From the NCBI GenBank assembly GCA_964292325.1, contig CAXYVG010000002.1:1-64000 (forward strand): DNA of 64,000 nt. Reading direction: 5' to 3'. The stretch's first letter is position 1. Every line of letters starts with the position of its first letter. A program made the translations under genes and the position numbers. Origin of the DNA: CTSoil-075 sp964292325. Its GTDB lineage: Bacteria; Bacillota; Negativicutes; DSM-13327. Below the pieces are notes generated by a model. That model had not been told where the DNA came from and did not search any database. It saw only the letters and a program-made list of their open reading frames with translations. Shown here one piece after another: positions 26,293 to 34,746 of the stretch.

Positions 26293-27717
26293 CTAGAAAA
26301 ATAGATCCCGGACACCAGCCTCAATTTGCTGCAACCGCTTCTCCGTCTCGCGACGCAACTCCTCATTCTTTATAGCCGCCAAATTTCTCTCAATCGTATC
26401 CTTACCAACCTTTTTCGTTTTCTCATCCGCATAATCAATCAAATATTCCTTAAAAGTGAGCAGCGCATTCGGTTGACAAACATTTTGAATCTCACCACTT
26501 TTTGCCAGCTTCATAAACCGATCCCCAGTACGACCTTGGCGATAACAAGCAGTGCAAAAACTTGGAATATAGCCCGTTTCACATAACATCCGAACCACTT
26601 CATTAGGTGAACGATTATCTCCCGTTTCAAATTGCATCCCATTAGCAACACTATGCTCTTTATATATTTCATGATAACCACCGACACCAGTACAAGAACC
26701 AGCACTAATTTGCGAAATACCATACGTGATCAACTTATCTCTATGTTCTGCGCTTTCTCTTGTTGACAATAGCATACCCGTATAAGGAACAGCCAAACGA
26801 ATAATCGCAACAATTTTATCAAAATCATCGTCACTTACCAAATGCGGAAAATCATCCAGTGATAAACCAGAAGCCGGGCGCAAGCGAGGTACGGAAATGG
26901 TATGCGGCCCAACACCACAATCCTTCTCCAAATGCTCCGCATGTAAAAACATAGCAACCGTTTCATACTTATGATCATATAAACCGTACAGTAAACCAAT
27001 TCCTACATCATCAATGTTAGCCTTCATCGCCCTGTCCATCGCAGTAGTATGCCAATTATAATCATTCTTTATTGAATTAGGATGAAGCCTGTCATACGTT
27101 GGGCGATGATATGTCTCTTGGAATAAAATATAAGTACCAATGCCCACATCCTTTAATTTACGATATTCCTCAATCGTAGTAGCGGCAATATTAACATTTA
27201 CACGACGGATGCTGCCATTCCCATCTTTCACGCTATAAATGGCTTTAATGGAATCCACGACATAATCAATATCACAATTCACAGGATCTTCGCCAGCTTC
27301 AACAGCCAGACGTTTATGACCTAAAGATTCTAATATTTCAACCTCTTCCTTTATTTCATCCATTGAGAGGCGGCGACGTAATTGCTCCTTGTTGTCATGA
27401 CGATAACCACAATATACACAGTTATTTACACAATAACTAGAAATATAAAGTGGTGCAAATAATACAATGCGCGTACCATATATTGCTTTTTTAACCTCAC
27501 AAGCAGTACTAAACATCTCTTGTAATAGCTCTGAATCCGTTACCTCCAATAAAACCGCAACTTCTCCCGCTGATAAACCTTGGTATTGACCTGCTTTTTT
27601 TATAATATTTCGGACTAATTCTTTATCCTGTGATTTACTCTTGGCCTCCATAAGTAACCTATTAATTAATGCATCATCAATAAAAGCATCGGATGTACGT
27701 TGTTGATTATCAATCAT
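26293..27717 (-). CDS. hydG: [FeFe]-hydrogenase maturase HydG (radical SAM)
   Basis: HydG cleaves tyrosine to supply the CO and CN ligands on iron for the H-cluster. The 474-residue protein has the radical SAM motif CVNNCVYCGYRH, the barrel, and the C-terminal cluster-binding CTACYRQGRTGDRF...VC motif where the second iron-sulfur cluster sits. The ATG at 27717 follows GGGGGAAC and overlaps the stop of the TM1266-type gene by 8 bases. The 288-bp gap to hydE carries the repeat pair. Confidence 0.96.
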   Translation of the reverse strand: MIDNQQRTSDAFIDDALINRLLMEAKSKSQDKELVRNIIKKAGQYQGLSAGEVAVLLEVTDSELLQEMFSTACEVKKAIYGTRIVLFAPLYISSYCVNNCVYCGYRHDNKEQLRRRLSMDEIKEEVEILESLGHKRLAVEAGEDPVNCDIDYVVDSIKAIYSVKDGNGSIRRVNVNIAATTIEEYRKLKDVGIGTYILFQETYHRPTYDRLHPNSIKNDYNWHTTAMDRAMKANIDDVGIGLLYGLYDHKYETVAMFLHAEHLEKDCGVGPHTISVPRLRPASGLSLDDFPHLVSDDDFDKIVAIIRLAVPYTGMLLSTRESAEHRDKLITYGISQISAGSCTGVGGYHEIYKEHSVANGMQFETGDNRSPNEVVRMLCETGYIPSFCTACYRQGRTGDRFMKLAKSGEIQNVCQPNALLTFKEYLIDYADEKTKKVGKDTIERNLAAIKNEELRRETEKRLQQIEAGVRDLFF

Positions 27718-27991
27718 TAGAAAGTTCCCCCTTATTTGCTATTTGTTTTGCCGTCAAGGCCGATTTGACAATTACCCCAGGAAGATTGCCTAATTTGCCC
27801 GTCAATGCCCCAATATCATCAGTACTGCCTTCCACAATCAGTGCAATAATGCCTACATTTTCTTCATGCTTTGGAATCCCCATACGACCAATAACTAGAT
27901 GGCTATAATTACCAATTATCACATTCACTTTATCTGCAATTGCTTTCGGTTCATGAATTACAATTCCCACAGTACCAATCCGCTTGTCCAT
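27710..27991 (-). CDS. TM1266-family iron-only hydrogenase system regulator
   Basis: The 93-residue ACT-like protein (MDKRIGTVGIVIHEP to the PGVIVKSALT segment) belongs to the TM1266 family found with HydEFG and NikR-like regulators. It is thought to be a small-molecule-binding regulator, but its ligand and target are unknown. ATG 27991 has GGGAGG 9 bases upstream; the ORF extends 14 codons further without a ribosome site. It is first in the hydG-hydE-aspA-hydF operon, behind a long structured leader. Confidence 0.88.
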   Translation of the reverse strand: MDKRIGTVGIVIHEPKAIADKVNVIIGNYSHLVIGRMGIPKHEENVGIIALIVEGSTDDIGALTGKLGNLPGVIVKSALTAKQIANKGELSND

Positions 27992-28187
27992 ACAATAGAT
28001 CCTCCCATACATAACATAAGCCTTCCTCTGCATATAGCAAAAGAAGGCTTTACATAAAAATCAATGTTTTCGCCATCCTATGCTCAGGTTTTGCCCTTGC
28101 TTGCAGACTTTAGATAATTGTAAAAATGTCCTTGTCCTCCAATATATGGGGTACATACTCCACATATTGTTAGACAACATTATTATA
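27992..28187 (-). promoter_or_regulatory. Promoter and structured leader of the hydG operon
   Basis: A TATAAT box (28182-28187 minus) precedes a leader of about 180 nt. Two clear hairpins are present. Hairpin 28140-28169 has a 10-bp stem (one G-U). Hairpin 28018-28050 has AAGCCTTC/GAAGGCTT arms, 27 nt before the first ATG. The purine-rich part between them includes GGGCAAAACC and GGATGGCGAAAAC. Neither hairpin has a T-tract, so neither looks like a terminator. I cannot assign it to a known riboswitch class. Confidence 0.5.
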
Positions 28188-28240
28188 CGATATTTTTTCA
28201 ATAAACGATAGTCTTTGCATTCCACTCCCTTACCAAATTA

Positions 28241-28687
28241 CTACAGGCAATCGTCAGGAATAAACCCCTTATCTTCTAGCAGCTCCTTGGTCTTACAATA
28301 TGTTTTCATTACCACATCTGGGCAACGGGTCAAACGATTCCAAGGATCATTATTCATGATATGCTGACAATCAATTCCCCCATATTCTTTACCAAACGTT
28401 TCTTCAAACCATACTACTAATTCTTGAATCATCGTGCTTAAATGATGACTTTCTTGTTCCGCCAATTCTCCACGACCAGCATATAAAGACAATAAGCAAA
28501 CCGCTCCCGTTAGAGTTCCACAGTTTTTCCCACTAAAGCCTAGCCCTCCAGCGAGTCCGGTCATAGCCTTTACTAAATCAGGATTGTTTTTACCTTGCTG
28601 TTCTAGACCAATAATGAGCAGAACCTGACTACAGTGAAATCCCTGCATATGAAGTTCCGTAATACGAGTTATTTCTTGCTCTTGCAT
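28241..28687 (-). CDS. C-GCAxxG-C-C family protein (DVU_1555 type)
   Basis: The 148-residue protein belongs to the family defined by spaced cysteines in HCSQVLL, NCGTLTGAVCLL, DCQHI, RCPD and YCKTKE. Such proteins are predicted redox- or metal-active small proteins. The placement with an AMP ligase, radical SAM protein and NTP transferase matches the Desulfovibrio DVU_155x gene set as I recall it. The ATG at 28687 has GGGGGAAG upstream. It is the last gene of that run; no clear terminator separates it from the hydG promoter. Confidence 0.8.
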   Translation of the reverse strand: MQEQEITRITELHMQGFHCSQVLLIIGLEQQGKNNPDLVKAMTGLAGGLGFSGKNCGTLTGAVCLLSLYAGRGELAEQESHHLSTMIQELVVWFEETFGKEYGGIDCQHIMNNDPWNRLTRCPDVVMKTYCKTKELLEDKGFIPDDCL

Positions 28688-28721
28688 TACTACTTCCCCC
28701 TCCAAAATATCATGATCCGTA

Positions 28722-29327
28722 TTATGGCCGAAAATTAAGTAACTTTACTTGGTAGTTTGTATTATGATTGCAGCTAATCATATTCAAGCACCCATAATCT
28801 TGCCTAATTTTAAAAAGGTTTACTAATGGCATTCCCAAAATCGAACATAAGAGCAAGCGATTGACCCCTGCATGACCGACAAACAAAACATCACCTGACG
28901 AAGAGTTCATTAGATCATGAAAAGCACTCATCACACGTTGCTGGCAATCAGCAAAGCTTTCCCCTCCAGGAACGCGGTAATAACCGATATCCGCACCACG
29001 TGTCTTAAATTCACTAGGAAACTGGCTCAAGATATCAGCAAAGGTACGCCCTTCCCATTTTCCCATATGGATTTCCCGTAAATCGCTTCGCACTACAGTG
29101 ACAAGAGATCTACCATCGGCAATCATCTGAGCCGTTTGCTGGCAACGAGAAAGATCACTACTAAAAATCCCACTTAAAGTAACAGGTTCTAAGAATTTGC
29201 GCAATCTCTTTGCTTGCTGTATCCCCTCCTCACTTAATGGTATATCTAGTTGACCAATATAACGCCTTTGGTTATCTTCTAGTTGAATTTTTCCATGCCT
29301 ACTCAAATAGATTGTCCGATTTTCCAT
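28722..29327 (-). CDS. Histidine phosphatase family protein
   Basis: The 201-residue phosphatase of the phosphoglycerate mutase-like branch has the catalytic RHG motif (LSRHGKI, 9-15), a second active-site His in VGHAGVNRLL, and the SSDLSRCQQTA segment. It resembles alpha-ribazole phosphatases, but no cobalamin genes are nearby. In this context it may dephosphorylate a cofactor or intermediate made by the surrounding ligase and transferase. The start overlaps the end of the ligase gene by 29 bases. Confidence 0.85.
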   Translation of the reverse strand: MENRTIYLSRHGKIQLEDNQRRYIGQLDIPLSEEGIQQAKRLRKFLEPVTLSGIFSSDLSRCQQTAQMIADGRSLVTVVRSDLREIHMGKWEGRTFADILSQFPSEFKTRGADIGYYRVPGGESFADCQQRVMSAFHDLMNSSSGDVLFVGHAGVNRLLLCSILGMPLVNLFKIRQDYGCLNMISCNHNTNYQVKLLNFRP

Positions 29328-30663
29328 CGGTTTTCTTCAACTCCACAATTTTTCTTTTAGCCGGATTTGGCACATGAATAACCACATCACGAATGATATC
29401 AATTGATATCGAAAGACTACCAGCCAGTCTTGCTTGTTCTAAATTCGGCAATGCTTGCAACGCTATAAGAATTTCGCTATTAATACGTACCTTAGACTCA
29501 CCTAAAATCCAAGCTGTAATTTTTAATTGTGTTGCATGTCGCATATTATCAACAGTTACGGTAAAATCAATGACCTCAGGCACCGCAAATAGCTTTTCAT
29601 CCAAATCAGCAAGAGTAAAACATGACTGCTCCTCTAAAAAAACCACACTATTCTTTCTATTTCGAACGGGTTCCATACGTCTTAGCAGCGTCCCACAAGG
29701 ACATGGTTCTGGAATAAAACGCGAAATATCGCCTGTACGATAGCGAATCAGCGGCATCCCTTGTCTAGTTAGTGTAGAAAATACCACTTCTCCTGTTTGC
29801 CCTTCAGGGACAGGCTTACCGTTAGAATCAATAATTTCAAAATACAAATCCGCTTCTCGCAAGTGGTACCCAGCATGCGCCATGCAATCCAGTCCTCCAC
29901 CTAGTCCCATCTCTGTCATGCCATAATGTTCAAATACCTGACAATTCCATACCCGTTTTAACTCTTCTATAATAGAATATGGCACATGATCAGTACTCAA
30001 AAGTACACTTTTTAGCGAAATAGCTTGCCCTGTAAACTCTGTATATTTTGCCAACGCTAAAACCTGCGAGGGAATGCCAACTAAACAATCTACACCTTGC
30101 CTTACTATAGTCTTTAGCGTTTCAGAAAGATTGGTCACAATGCCATGCGAAATTGGCCTGGCTCCCGCCCGCTTTAATGCGATTTTTAATAAATCACCAA
30201 TACTGCCAATACGTTCACCAGGCAATAAAATGAGTACTCGATCTCCTGTTGTTAGCATACTCGACATACCTTGTTGAAAAAAATCTATCGTCAATTCTTG
30301 GTCGGAAGCCGTAAAGTATATACGTTTAGGATTGCCTGTTGTACCCGAGCTATCTAGCGTTACAATGCGATGAATCTCACTTTGCGATACACATAACAAT
30401 TGCAGAGCTTGCTCTTTGAGATGCTTTGCAGTGATAAAAGGAAAACACTCTAGATCCTGCAGGCAACTTAATTTCACGGCATCAATATCTTTCCACATCG
30501 TACGGTAAAAAGGACTATTCTGATAGGCCCACCCAATAGTTGTCCGCAATTTTTCCAGTTGATACAGACTAATTTGTTCTCGGGTCAACAAATCACTTTG
30601 TATACCTATCTTTTTTCCAATCCACTCTTCTAGCAATGTTTTCTGTAATTCAATAACGCTCAT
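29299..30663 (-). CDS. AMP-dependent ligase, phenylacetate-CoA ligase-like (DVU_1553 type)
   Basis: The 454-residue adenylate-forming enzyme has the nucleotide loop DSSGTTGNPKRIYF, the EHYGMTEMGLGG motif, and YRTGDISRFIPEPCPCG, as in phenylacetate-CoA ligases. It would activate a carboxylate as the acyl adenylate and transfer it, classically to CoA. The substrate is unknown. ATG 30663 begins 3 bases after the radical SAM stop. Its fixed company with a Mo hydroxylase and XdhC points to a maturation or substrate-activation role rather than aromatic degradation; this is inference. Confidence 0.87.
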   Translation of the reverse strand: MSVIELQKTLLEEWIGKKIGIQSDLLTREQISLYQLEKLRTTIGWAYQNSPFYRTMWKDIDAVKLSCLQDLECFPFITAKHLKEQALQLLCVSQSEIHRIVTLDSSGTTGNPKRIYFTASDQELTIDFFQQGMSSMLTTGDRVLILLPGERIGSIGDLLKIALKRAGARPISHGIVTNLSETLKTIVRQGVDCLVGIPSQVLALAKYTEFTGQAISLKSVLLSTDHVPYSIIEELKRVWNCQVFEHYGMTEMGLGGGLDCMAHAGYHLREADLYFEIIDSNGKPVPEGQTGEVVFSTLTRQGMPLIRYRTGDISRFIPEPCPCGTLLRRMEPVRNRKNSVVFLEEQSCFTLADLDEKLFAVPEVIDFTVTVDNMRHATQLKITAWILGESKVRINSEILIALQALPNLEQARLAGSLSISIDIIRDVVIHVPNPAKRKIVELKKTDGKSDNLFE

Positions 30664-30667
30664 CACC

Positions 30668-32062
30668 TCACTCGTTATCTTTTAAAAAACGATACAATGA
30701 CTTACCTTGCTGACCTGTTAGATTATAAGCACAAAAAGGTATAATCCGGCTATCAGGACTGACAACATGGATAAAGCATTCTCGTAAACGCTCTAGATCC
30801 AAATTCCAAACATCCTGAAAAGCCATGCCCGATACACAAAAAGAGTATTTTTCGGCGCGCTCTAGATATGCATCCAGACTATCAACATTGATCTGACTAC
30901 AACACGCCTTCTCTTTGCTTTGCGTCTCTTGCTCTTTTTCACTTTGCGGTGCACTCCAGCGCTTGGCAACAAAGTTCTGCGCTTTCTTAGCACCTACTGA
31001 TGCTACTTTGGGATGACAACACCCCTCTGCTCCTGCTTTTGTCACTGCCTTTAATGTTCCATCCGCTAACAATATAAAGTTACCATGAAAGGAGCAATAG
31101 GCATTTTCTCCTGTAGGGGCCTTAAAGTCGCTTATTGTAATACGTTCCCCCGTTTGTTTGGCAATGTTGCGAATGACTTCTGGAATGGTAATACGATCTT
31201 GATCTAAAGGAGCCTCTGGATATCGACCAAAATAACTGATCGGCTGAAAATGAACACCACGCACTACAGGAATATTTTCTATGGCATATTCAATAATATT
31301 ACCAATATCTTGTGTGTTAACTCCAGGCACGAGTGTAGGTACCAGAACCACTCCAAGCTCTTCTTTCGCACAATTAGCAATAGCGGTCTGTTTTTCTGCT
31401 AAAAGTGCAGCCCCCCTTATTTTGCTATAAATCGCATCATCCATCCCATCAAACTGCAAAAATACACAGGATAATCCCGCTTCTTTTAGTCGTTTTACAT
31501 ATAGAGGTTCGCGCGCGAGCCTTAGACCATTTGTATTAAGTTGTATAAAATGATACCCCATCTTCTTACCCAATGCCACTATTTCTGGCAAATCATCCCT
31601 CATGGTCGGTTCCCCGCCAGATAGCTGAATATTATAAGGACCACCACTCTCAAGCAGCATCCGATACCAACTTTCAATGGCCTTTTTATCAGGATCCTCA
31701 TTCTCAGTACCCGCTTTGGCAAAACATATTGGACAGTTCAAATTACAGCGATTGGTGACTTCCAGCAGCACACAACAGGTATGTTGTCGATGCTCTGGGC
31801 ACAGACCACAATCAAAAGGACAACCTTGCTTTACCTCCATAGCACATACCGGTGGCTGCGACGGCAGTTTGGCAACCGCCCACGATTGATAGGACGGCTG
31901 TCCGCGCCAAATGATGGTGCGAAAATTGCCATGTTCAGAGCAATTTTTATCTAAATACACCTGGTCATTGATCATAACTCGTTTCGCTGCGATTCGCCTT
32001 AAACATACGGGACAAAGACTTTCTGTCATTCCCAGTATTTTTTCTTCATACTGCATATCCAT
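30668..32062 (-). CDS. Radical SAM protein of the DVU_155x cluster (TrsS-like)
   Basis: The 464-residue protein has an N-terminal zinc-ribbon-like segment (CPVCLRRI...NCSEHG), then the SAM-cluster motif CNLNCPICFAKAG and SGGEPTMRDD. This layout is shared with methyltransferase-like radical SAM enzymes such as tetraether and lipid-modifying proteins. A cysteine-rich stretch in the last 120 residues (CCHPK, ACCSQ) may hold another cluster. I recall related proteins named TrsS, some of them selenoproteins; no in-frame UGA is seen here. Start ATG 32062 follows GAAGAGG. It lies between the NTP transferase and ligase genes. Confidence 0.83.
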   Translation of the reverse strand: MDMQYEEKILGMTESLCPVCLRRIAAKRVMINDQVYLDKNCSEHGNFRTIIWRGQPSYQSWAVAKLPSQPPVCAMEVKQGCPFDCGLCPEHRQHTCCVLLEVTNRCNLNCPICFAKAGTENEDPDKKAIESWYRMLLESGGPYNIQLSGGEPTMRDDLPEIVALGKKMGYHFIQLNTNGLRLAREPLYVKRLKEAGLSCVFLQFDGMDDAIYSKIRGAALLAEKQTAIANCAKEELGVVLVPTLVPGVNTQDIGNIIEYAIENIPVVRGVHFQPISYFGRYPEAPLDQDRITIPEVIRNIAKQTGERITISDFKAPTGENAYCSFHGNFILLADGTLKAVTKAGAEGCCHPKVASVGAKKAQNFVAKRWSAPQSEKEQETQSKEKACCSQINVDSLDAYLERAEKYSFCVSGMAFQDVWNLDLERLRECFIHVVSPDSRIIPFCAYNLTGQQGKSLYRFLKDNE

Positions 32063-32077
32063 TGCCACCTCTTCTTG

Positions 32078-33208
32078 CTATAAATAATACGGCTGCTCCA
32101 ATACTTTCGCCAAACTTACCGCTAATAATTGCTCAACCGCTGTTGCAATCTTTTGCGCACACAAGTGGCGTTTTCGAATCATAGCTACCGCCTCTATGTC
32201 ATCTCTATATTTCTCCATTGCACTTGATAATCGCTCTTCTAGCGTGACAATGCAGTCCCCTTTTACTAATTTATCAGCTAGATATAACACCATTGCTTCA
32301 TCTAGCAACAGTTCTTCGCCAAGCACAATATCCGTATGTGTCGCAATCATTTCCGCTATTTTAGGATAGCCAAATTTCCGAATGATTCGTGCTCCTATTT
32401 TTGCATGATTTACTTTCCCCTTAGCTATATCATGAAGTTTTCCTGCTGCGATCACAGCGTCCACATCAATATGCAGTCCTGCTTGATTCAATTGAATAGC
32501 CAGTTTGCGTGACACCTCGGCTACCACTGTACCATGAGTTCTAATCCGATTTGCCACATTTTTGCGACGTAATATTTCATCGCACTCCGCTGACGTCGGG
32601 CTGTGTCGGTGATATGCTTTATATCCTTTTTGATAGTCATCTTGGGTATCAAGGTCTTGTAATATCCCCTCATCTATGACCTCTAATTCAGAGCATTTCG
32701 CTTCATAGCCGGCTAAAATCTGGCGCAACCCTGCTGTTTGCTTTCCGAATATAATATCAGCTATACACTTGGCACCAATCAACGGAGGATGTCCTCGATG
32801 ATTTTGGAAGATGGGATATACAACATCTGCGTTTGTTTTACGAAACTTTCGGCATAACAATCTAATAGTATGGCTTTTCACCAACGGCATATCTCCTGGT
32901 AAAAGAAAAAAGCCTTCTATCTCTGGTGTAAGAGCCTGAACTCCCTTAACAATCGACGAAAACATTCCCTCATCATACTTTTCATTCATAATATGTCTTA
33001 CCGCTAAACCATCTAATACTGGTATTAATTCATCAGCGCGGTGACCCACTACTACTATGATCTCTGTAATACCAGCCCGTCTAAACATATGAATTATACT
33101 TTCAATCACTGTGGCGCCAGCAAATGGTAGCAAAGGTTTAAAATCTCCCATCCGTGATGAATAACCAGCCGCTAGCACTACCGCCCCGATCTTACTTTTA
33201 TTGCCCAT
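32078..33208 (-). CDS. MobA/MocA-like NTP transferase fused to an HD domain (DVU_1551 type)
   Basis: The first 190 residues form a molybdopterin-cytidylyltransferase-like nucleotidyltransferase (VVLAAGYSSRMGDFKPLLPF, then LLPGDMPLV). The C-terminal 170 residues form an HD phosphohydrolase domain (RIRTHGTVV, KLHDIAKG, HTDIVLG). MocA makes the CMP form of molybdopterin needed by xanthine-oxidase-family enzymes, which fits the MOP-type oxidoreductase nearby. The HD half might hydrolyse a nucleotide or cofactor phosphoester. ATG 33208 follows GAGGTG by 8-9 bases; the frame opens 22 codons earlier and overlaps the XdhC-like gene. Confidence 0.87.
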   Translation of the reverse strand: MGNKSKIGAVVLAAGYSSRMGDFKPLLPFAGATVIESIIHMFRRAGITEIIVVVGHRADELIPVLDGLAVRHIMNEKYDEGMFSSIVKGVQALTPEIEGFFLLPGDMPLVKSHTIRLLCRKFRKTNADVVYPIFQNHRGHPPLIGAKCIADIIFGKQTAGLRQILAGYEAKCSELEVIDEGILQDLDTQDDYQKGYKAYHRHSPTSAECDEILRRKNVANRIRTHGTVVAEVSRKLAIQLNQAGLHIDVDAVIAAGKLHDIAKGKVNHAKIGARIIRKFGYPKIAEMIATHTDIVLGEELLLDEAMVLYLADKLVKGDCIVTLEERLSSAMEKYRDDIEAVAMIRKRHLCAQKIATAVEQLLAVSLAKVLEQPYYL

Positions 33209-33234
33209 GATGTATTCACCTCTCGATGCCTTGT

Positions 33235-33546
33235 TTAAATGATCTGAATGAACACTTCCATAATACCACCGCACACCATTCCTTCATCTGCAGCCACTTC
33301 ATTGAGCATCGACACGGTATATAAGCGAGAACGATTTTCATCCATTGCTGTTAACGCTTGCCGTCTAACATCACCTTCACTACAACCGCCACCAATGGTT
33401 CCAAAAGACTTTCCATCTGGCAAAATTAACATTTTACTACCAGCTTTACGAGGTGTGGAGCCACGGGTGTCAACAATCGTAACTAAAGCGGCTTTTTCAC
33501 GCTGCTCTTGACATTCACAAATTTGTTTTAGCATTTCCAGATCCAT
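33235..33546 (-). CDS. XdhC/CoxI N-terminal domain protein
   Basis: The 103-residue protein corresponds only to the N-terminal CoxI domain of XdhC (VTIVDTRGSTPRKAGSKML, GTIGGGCSEGDVR, and CGGIMEVF with its cysteine at the end). XdhC binds molybdenum cofactor and inserts the sulfurated form into Mo hydroxylases. The Rossmann part is supplied by the adjacent larger protein. The ATG at 33546 has AGGAGG upstream and overlaps the preceding stop by one base. Confidence 0.88.
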   Translation of the reverse strand: MDLEMLKQICECQEQREKAALVTIVDTRGSTPRKAGSKMLILPDGKSFGTIGGGCSEGDVRRQALTAMDENRSRLYTVSMLNEVAADEGMVCGGIMEVFIQII

Positions 33547-34310
33547 TACCGCACCTCCTTACGATGACTTATGGAAACACCATCTCCACCGCCACGAAAT
33601 ACACCAATCACCTCAGCAACAATACTTACCGCTATTTCAGCAGGCGTTTCCCCTTTGATATCAAGACCAATCGGAGCCTTTACCCTTCGTATCAGTTCCT
33701 CTGGTACTCCCTCTTCTCTGAACATATCAAATATTTCTTTTACACGCCTTTTACTACCAATCATCCCCAAATAACGTGCCTTACTTTCCATCGTAGCACG
33801 CAAACACTCCATATCGTATTTATGCCCTCGCGTTACGATAATAACTGCTGTCTGCTCATCAATCGTAAGCTGCGCCAATGCCTGATGAAAATTTTCGCAA
33901 ATTACGGTATCCGCGGTAGGAAATCGAAGTTGATTGGCAAATTCAGGGCGATCATCGACAACCGTTACAACAAAATCTAGTAACGAAAGCATTTGTACTA
34001 ACGGTTGACTAATATGTCCACCACCAAAAACGACGGCCTGAAACGGATTTGAAATTCTATCCCATAACAATCGGTACTTCCCACCTGTTGGATCTTCGAG
34101 CGCAAGAGTCGTCGCTTTTCCCCACACTACATGTTGCACTTGTTCTACAATCCACTGCGTAACCCCTTCATCCCATCCGCCTTCTACCGTTCCATCATCA
34201 TAAACAAGTAGCATTTTCCCAATATATTCATCACGATTGGCATCAATAACTGTTATTATATTTGCCGCCTTACCACGCTCCATAGCTGACAACATATTAC
34301 GAAATATCAT
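33546..34310 (-). CDS. XdhC-family Mo hydroxylase maturation factor
   Basis: The 254-residue protein has a degenerate CoxI-like first 80 residues and a complete C-terminal Rossmann domain (VVFGGGHISQPLV, VVDDRPEF, VTRGHKYDMECL, LGMIGSKRR). The family handles the sulfurated molybdenum cofactor for xanthine-oxidase-type enzymes. It pairs with the separate CoxI-domain protein downstream. ATG 34310 has GGAGAGG 5 bases upstream. It is first gene of the leftward run ending at the C-GCAxxG protein. Confidence 0.88.
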   Translation of the reverse strand: MIFRNMLSAMERGKAANIITVIDANRDEYIGKMLLVYDDGTVEGGWDEGVTQWIVEQVQHVVWGKATTLALEDPTGGKYRLLWDRISNPFQAVVFGGGHISQPLVQMLSLLDFVVTVVDDRPEFANQLRFPTADTVICENFHQALAQLTIDEQTAVIIVTRGHKYDMECLRATMESKARYLGMIGSKRRVKEIFDMFREEGVPEELIRRVKAPIGLDIKGETPAEIAVSIVAEVIGVFRGGGDGVSISHRKEVR

Positions 34311-34429
34311 ACACACCTCTCCTTCTTGAAAAAGCTACAACCTATCATCATAAACATTACTTGAATTTATCTTACAATTCAACTACTATATAGATATATA
34401 CCAACTCATTTTACACGGAGGTGACTACA

Positions 34430-34699
34430 ATGAATGAGGAATATCTAGAAGCAGACGGTCTTGAGAAAATCGAAGCCGATACCATTACCATCGAAGTAAT
34501 CGATCAGAATACAGGGGAAATATTCAGACGTAATTTACCGATAAAGTATATTGAAACAGCTAATGGTATCCGGTTACTCGGTGAAACAATAGACGGTACT
34601 CCTTCGCAAATCGTCTTTTACTCCGAATCCGCTATGACTAAAATAAATGAATTACTTGGTAATGGTCCTAATAGTCCACGTTGCAACCATAAAGAATAA
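34430..34699 (+). CDS. Unknown 89-residue protein inside the oxidoreductase cluster
   Basis: I do not recognise a family. ATG 34430 has GGAGG 8 bases upstream. The protein is acidic at the N-terminus (NEEYLEADGLEKIEADT), has probable beta strands in the middle, and ends in NSPRCNHKE with a single Cys/His pair. No membrane helix or signal is seen. It is the only plus-strand gene between 14 kb and the end of the window, divergent from the XdhC gene and followed by a strong terminator. Its codon use looks ordinary. Confidence 0.65.
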   Translation: MNEEYLEADGLEKIEADTITIEVIDQNTGEIFRRNLPIKYIETANGIRLLGETIDGTPSQIVFYSESAMTKINELLGNGPNSPRCNHKE

Positions 34700-34711
34700 C
34701 CCAGCTATGAT

Positions 34712-34746
34712 AAACATCCCAGTCCGGGATGTTTATTTTGTTTTTG
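34712..34746 (+). terminator. Terminator after the 89-residue gene
   Basis: AAACATCCC-AGTCC-GGGATGTTT is followed by ATTTTGTTTTT. It also overlaps the last codons of the convergent zinc-ribbon gene. Confidence 0.85.

Noticed and set aside
26005..26366. Upstream extension of hydE and a 74-codon frame containing RGWGIRVSLASFVKPLNPYT-like peptides
   Set aside because: The shared peptide comes from the hairpin repeat being translated in the same frame twice; the real hydE start with a ribosome site is at 26004.
27992..28187. Possible cyclic-di-GMP (GEMM-I) riboswitch because of GGGCAAA and AAAGCC segments
   Set aside because: The required GNRA loop and helix arrangement are not found in order, so the resemblance is superficial.
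30668..32062. Selenocysteine codon in the radical SAM protein
   Set aside because: Some relatives are selenoproteins, but here the frame has no internal TGA and no candidate SECIS hairpin was noticed.
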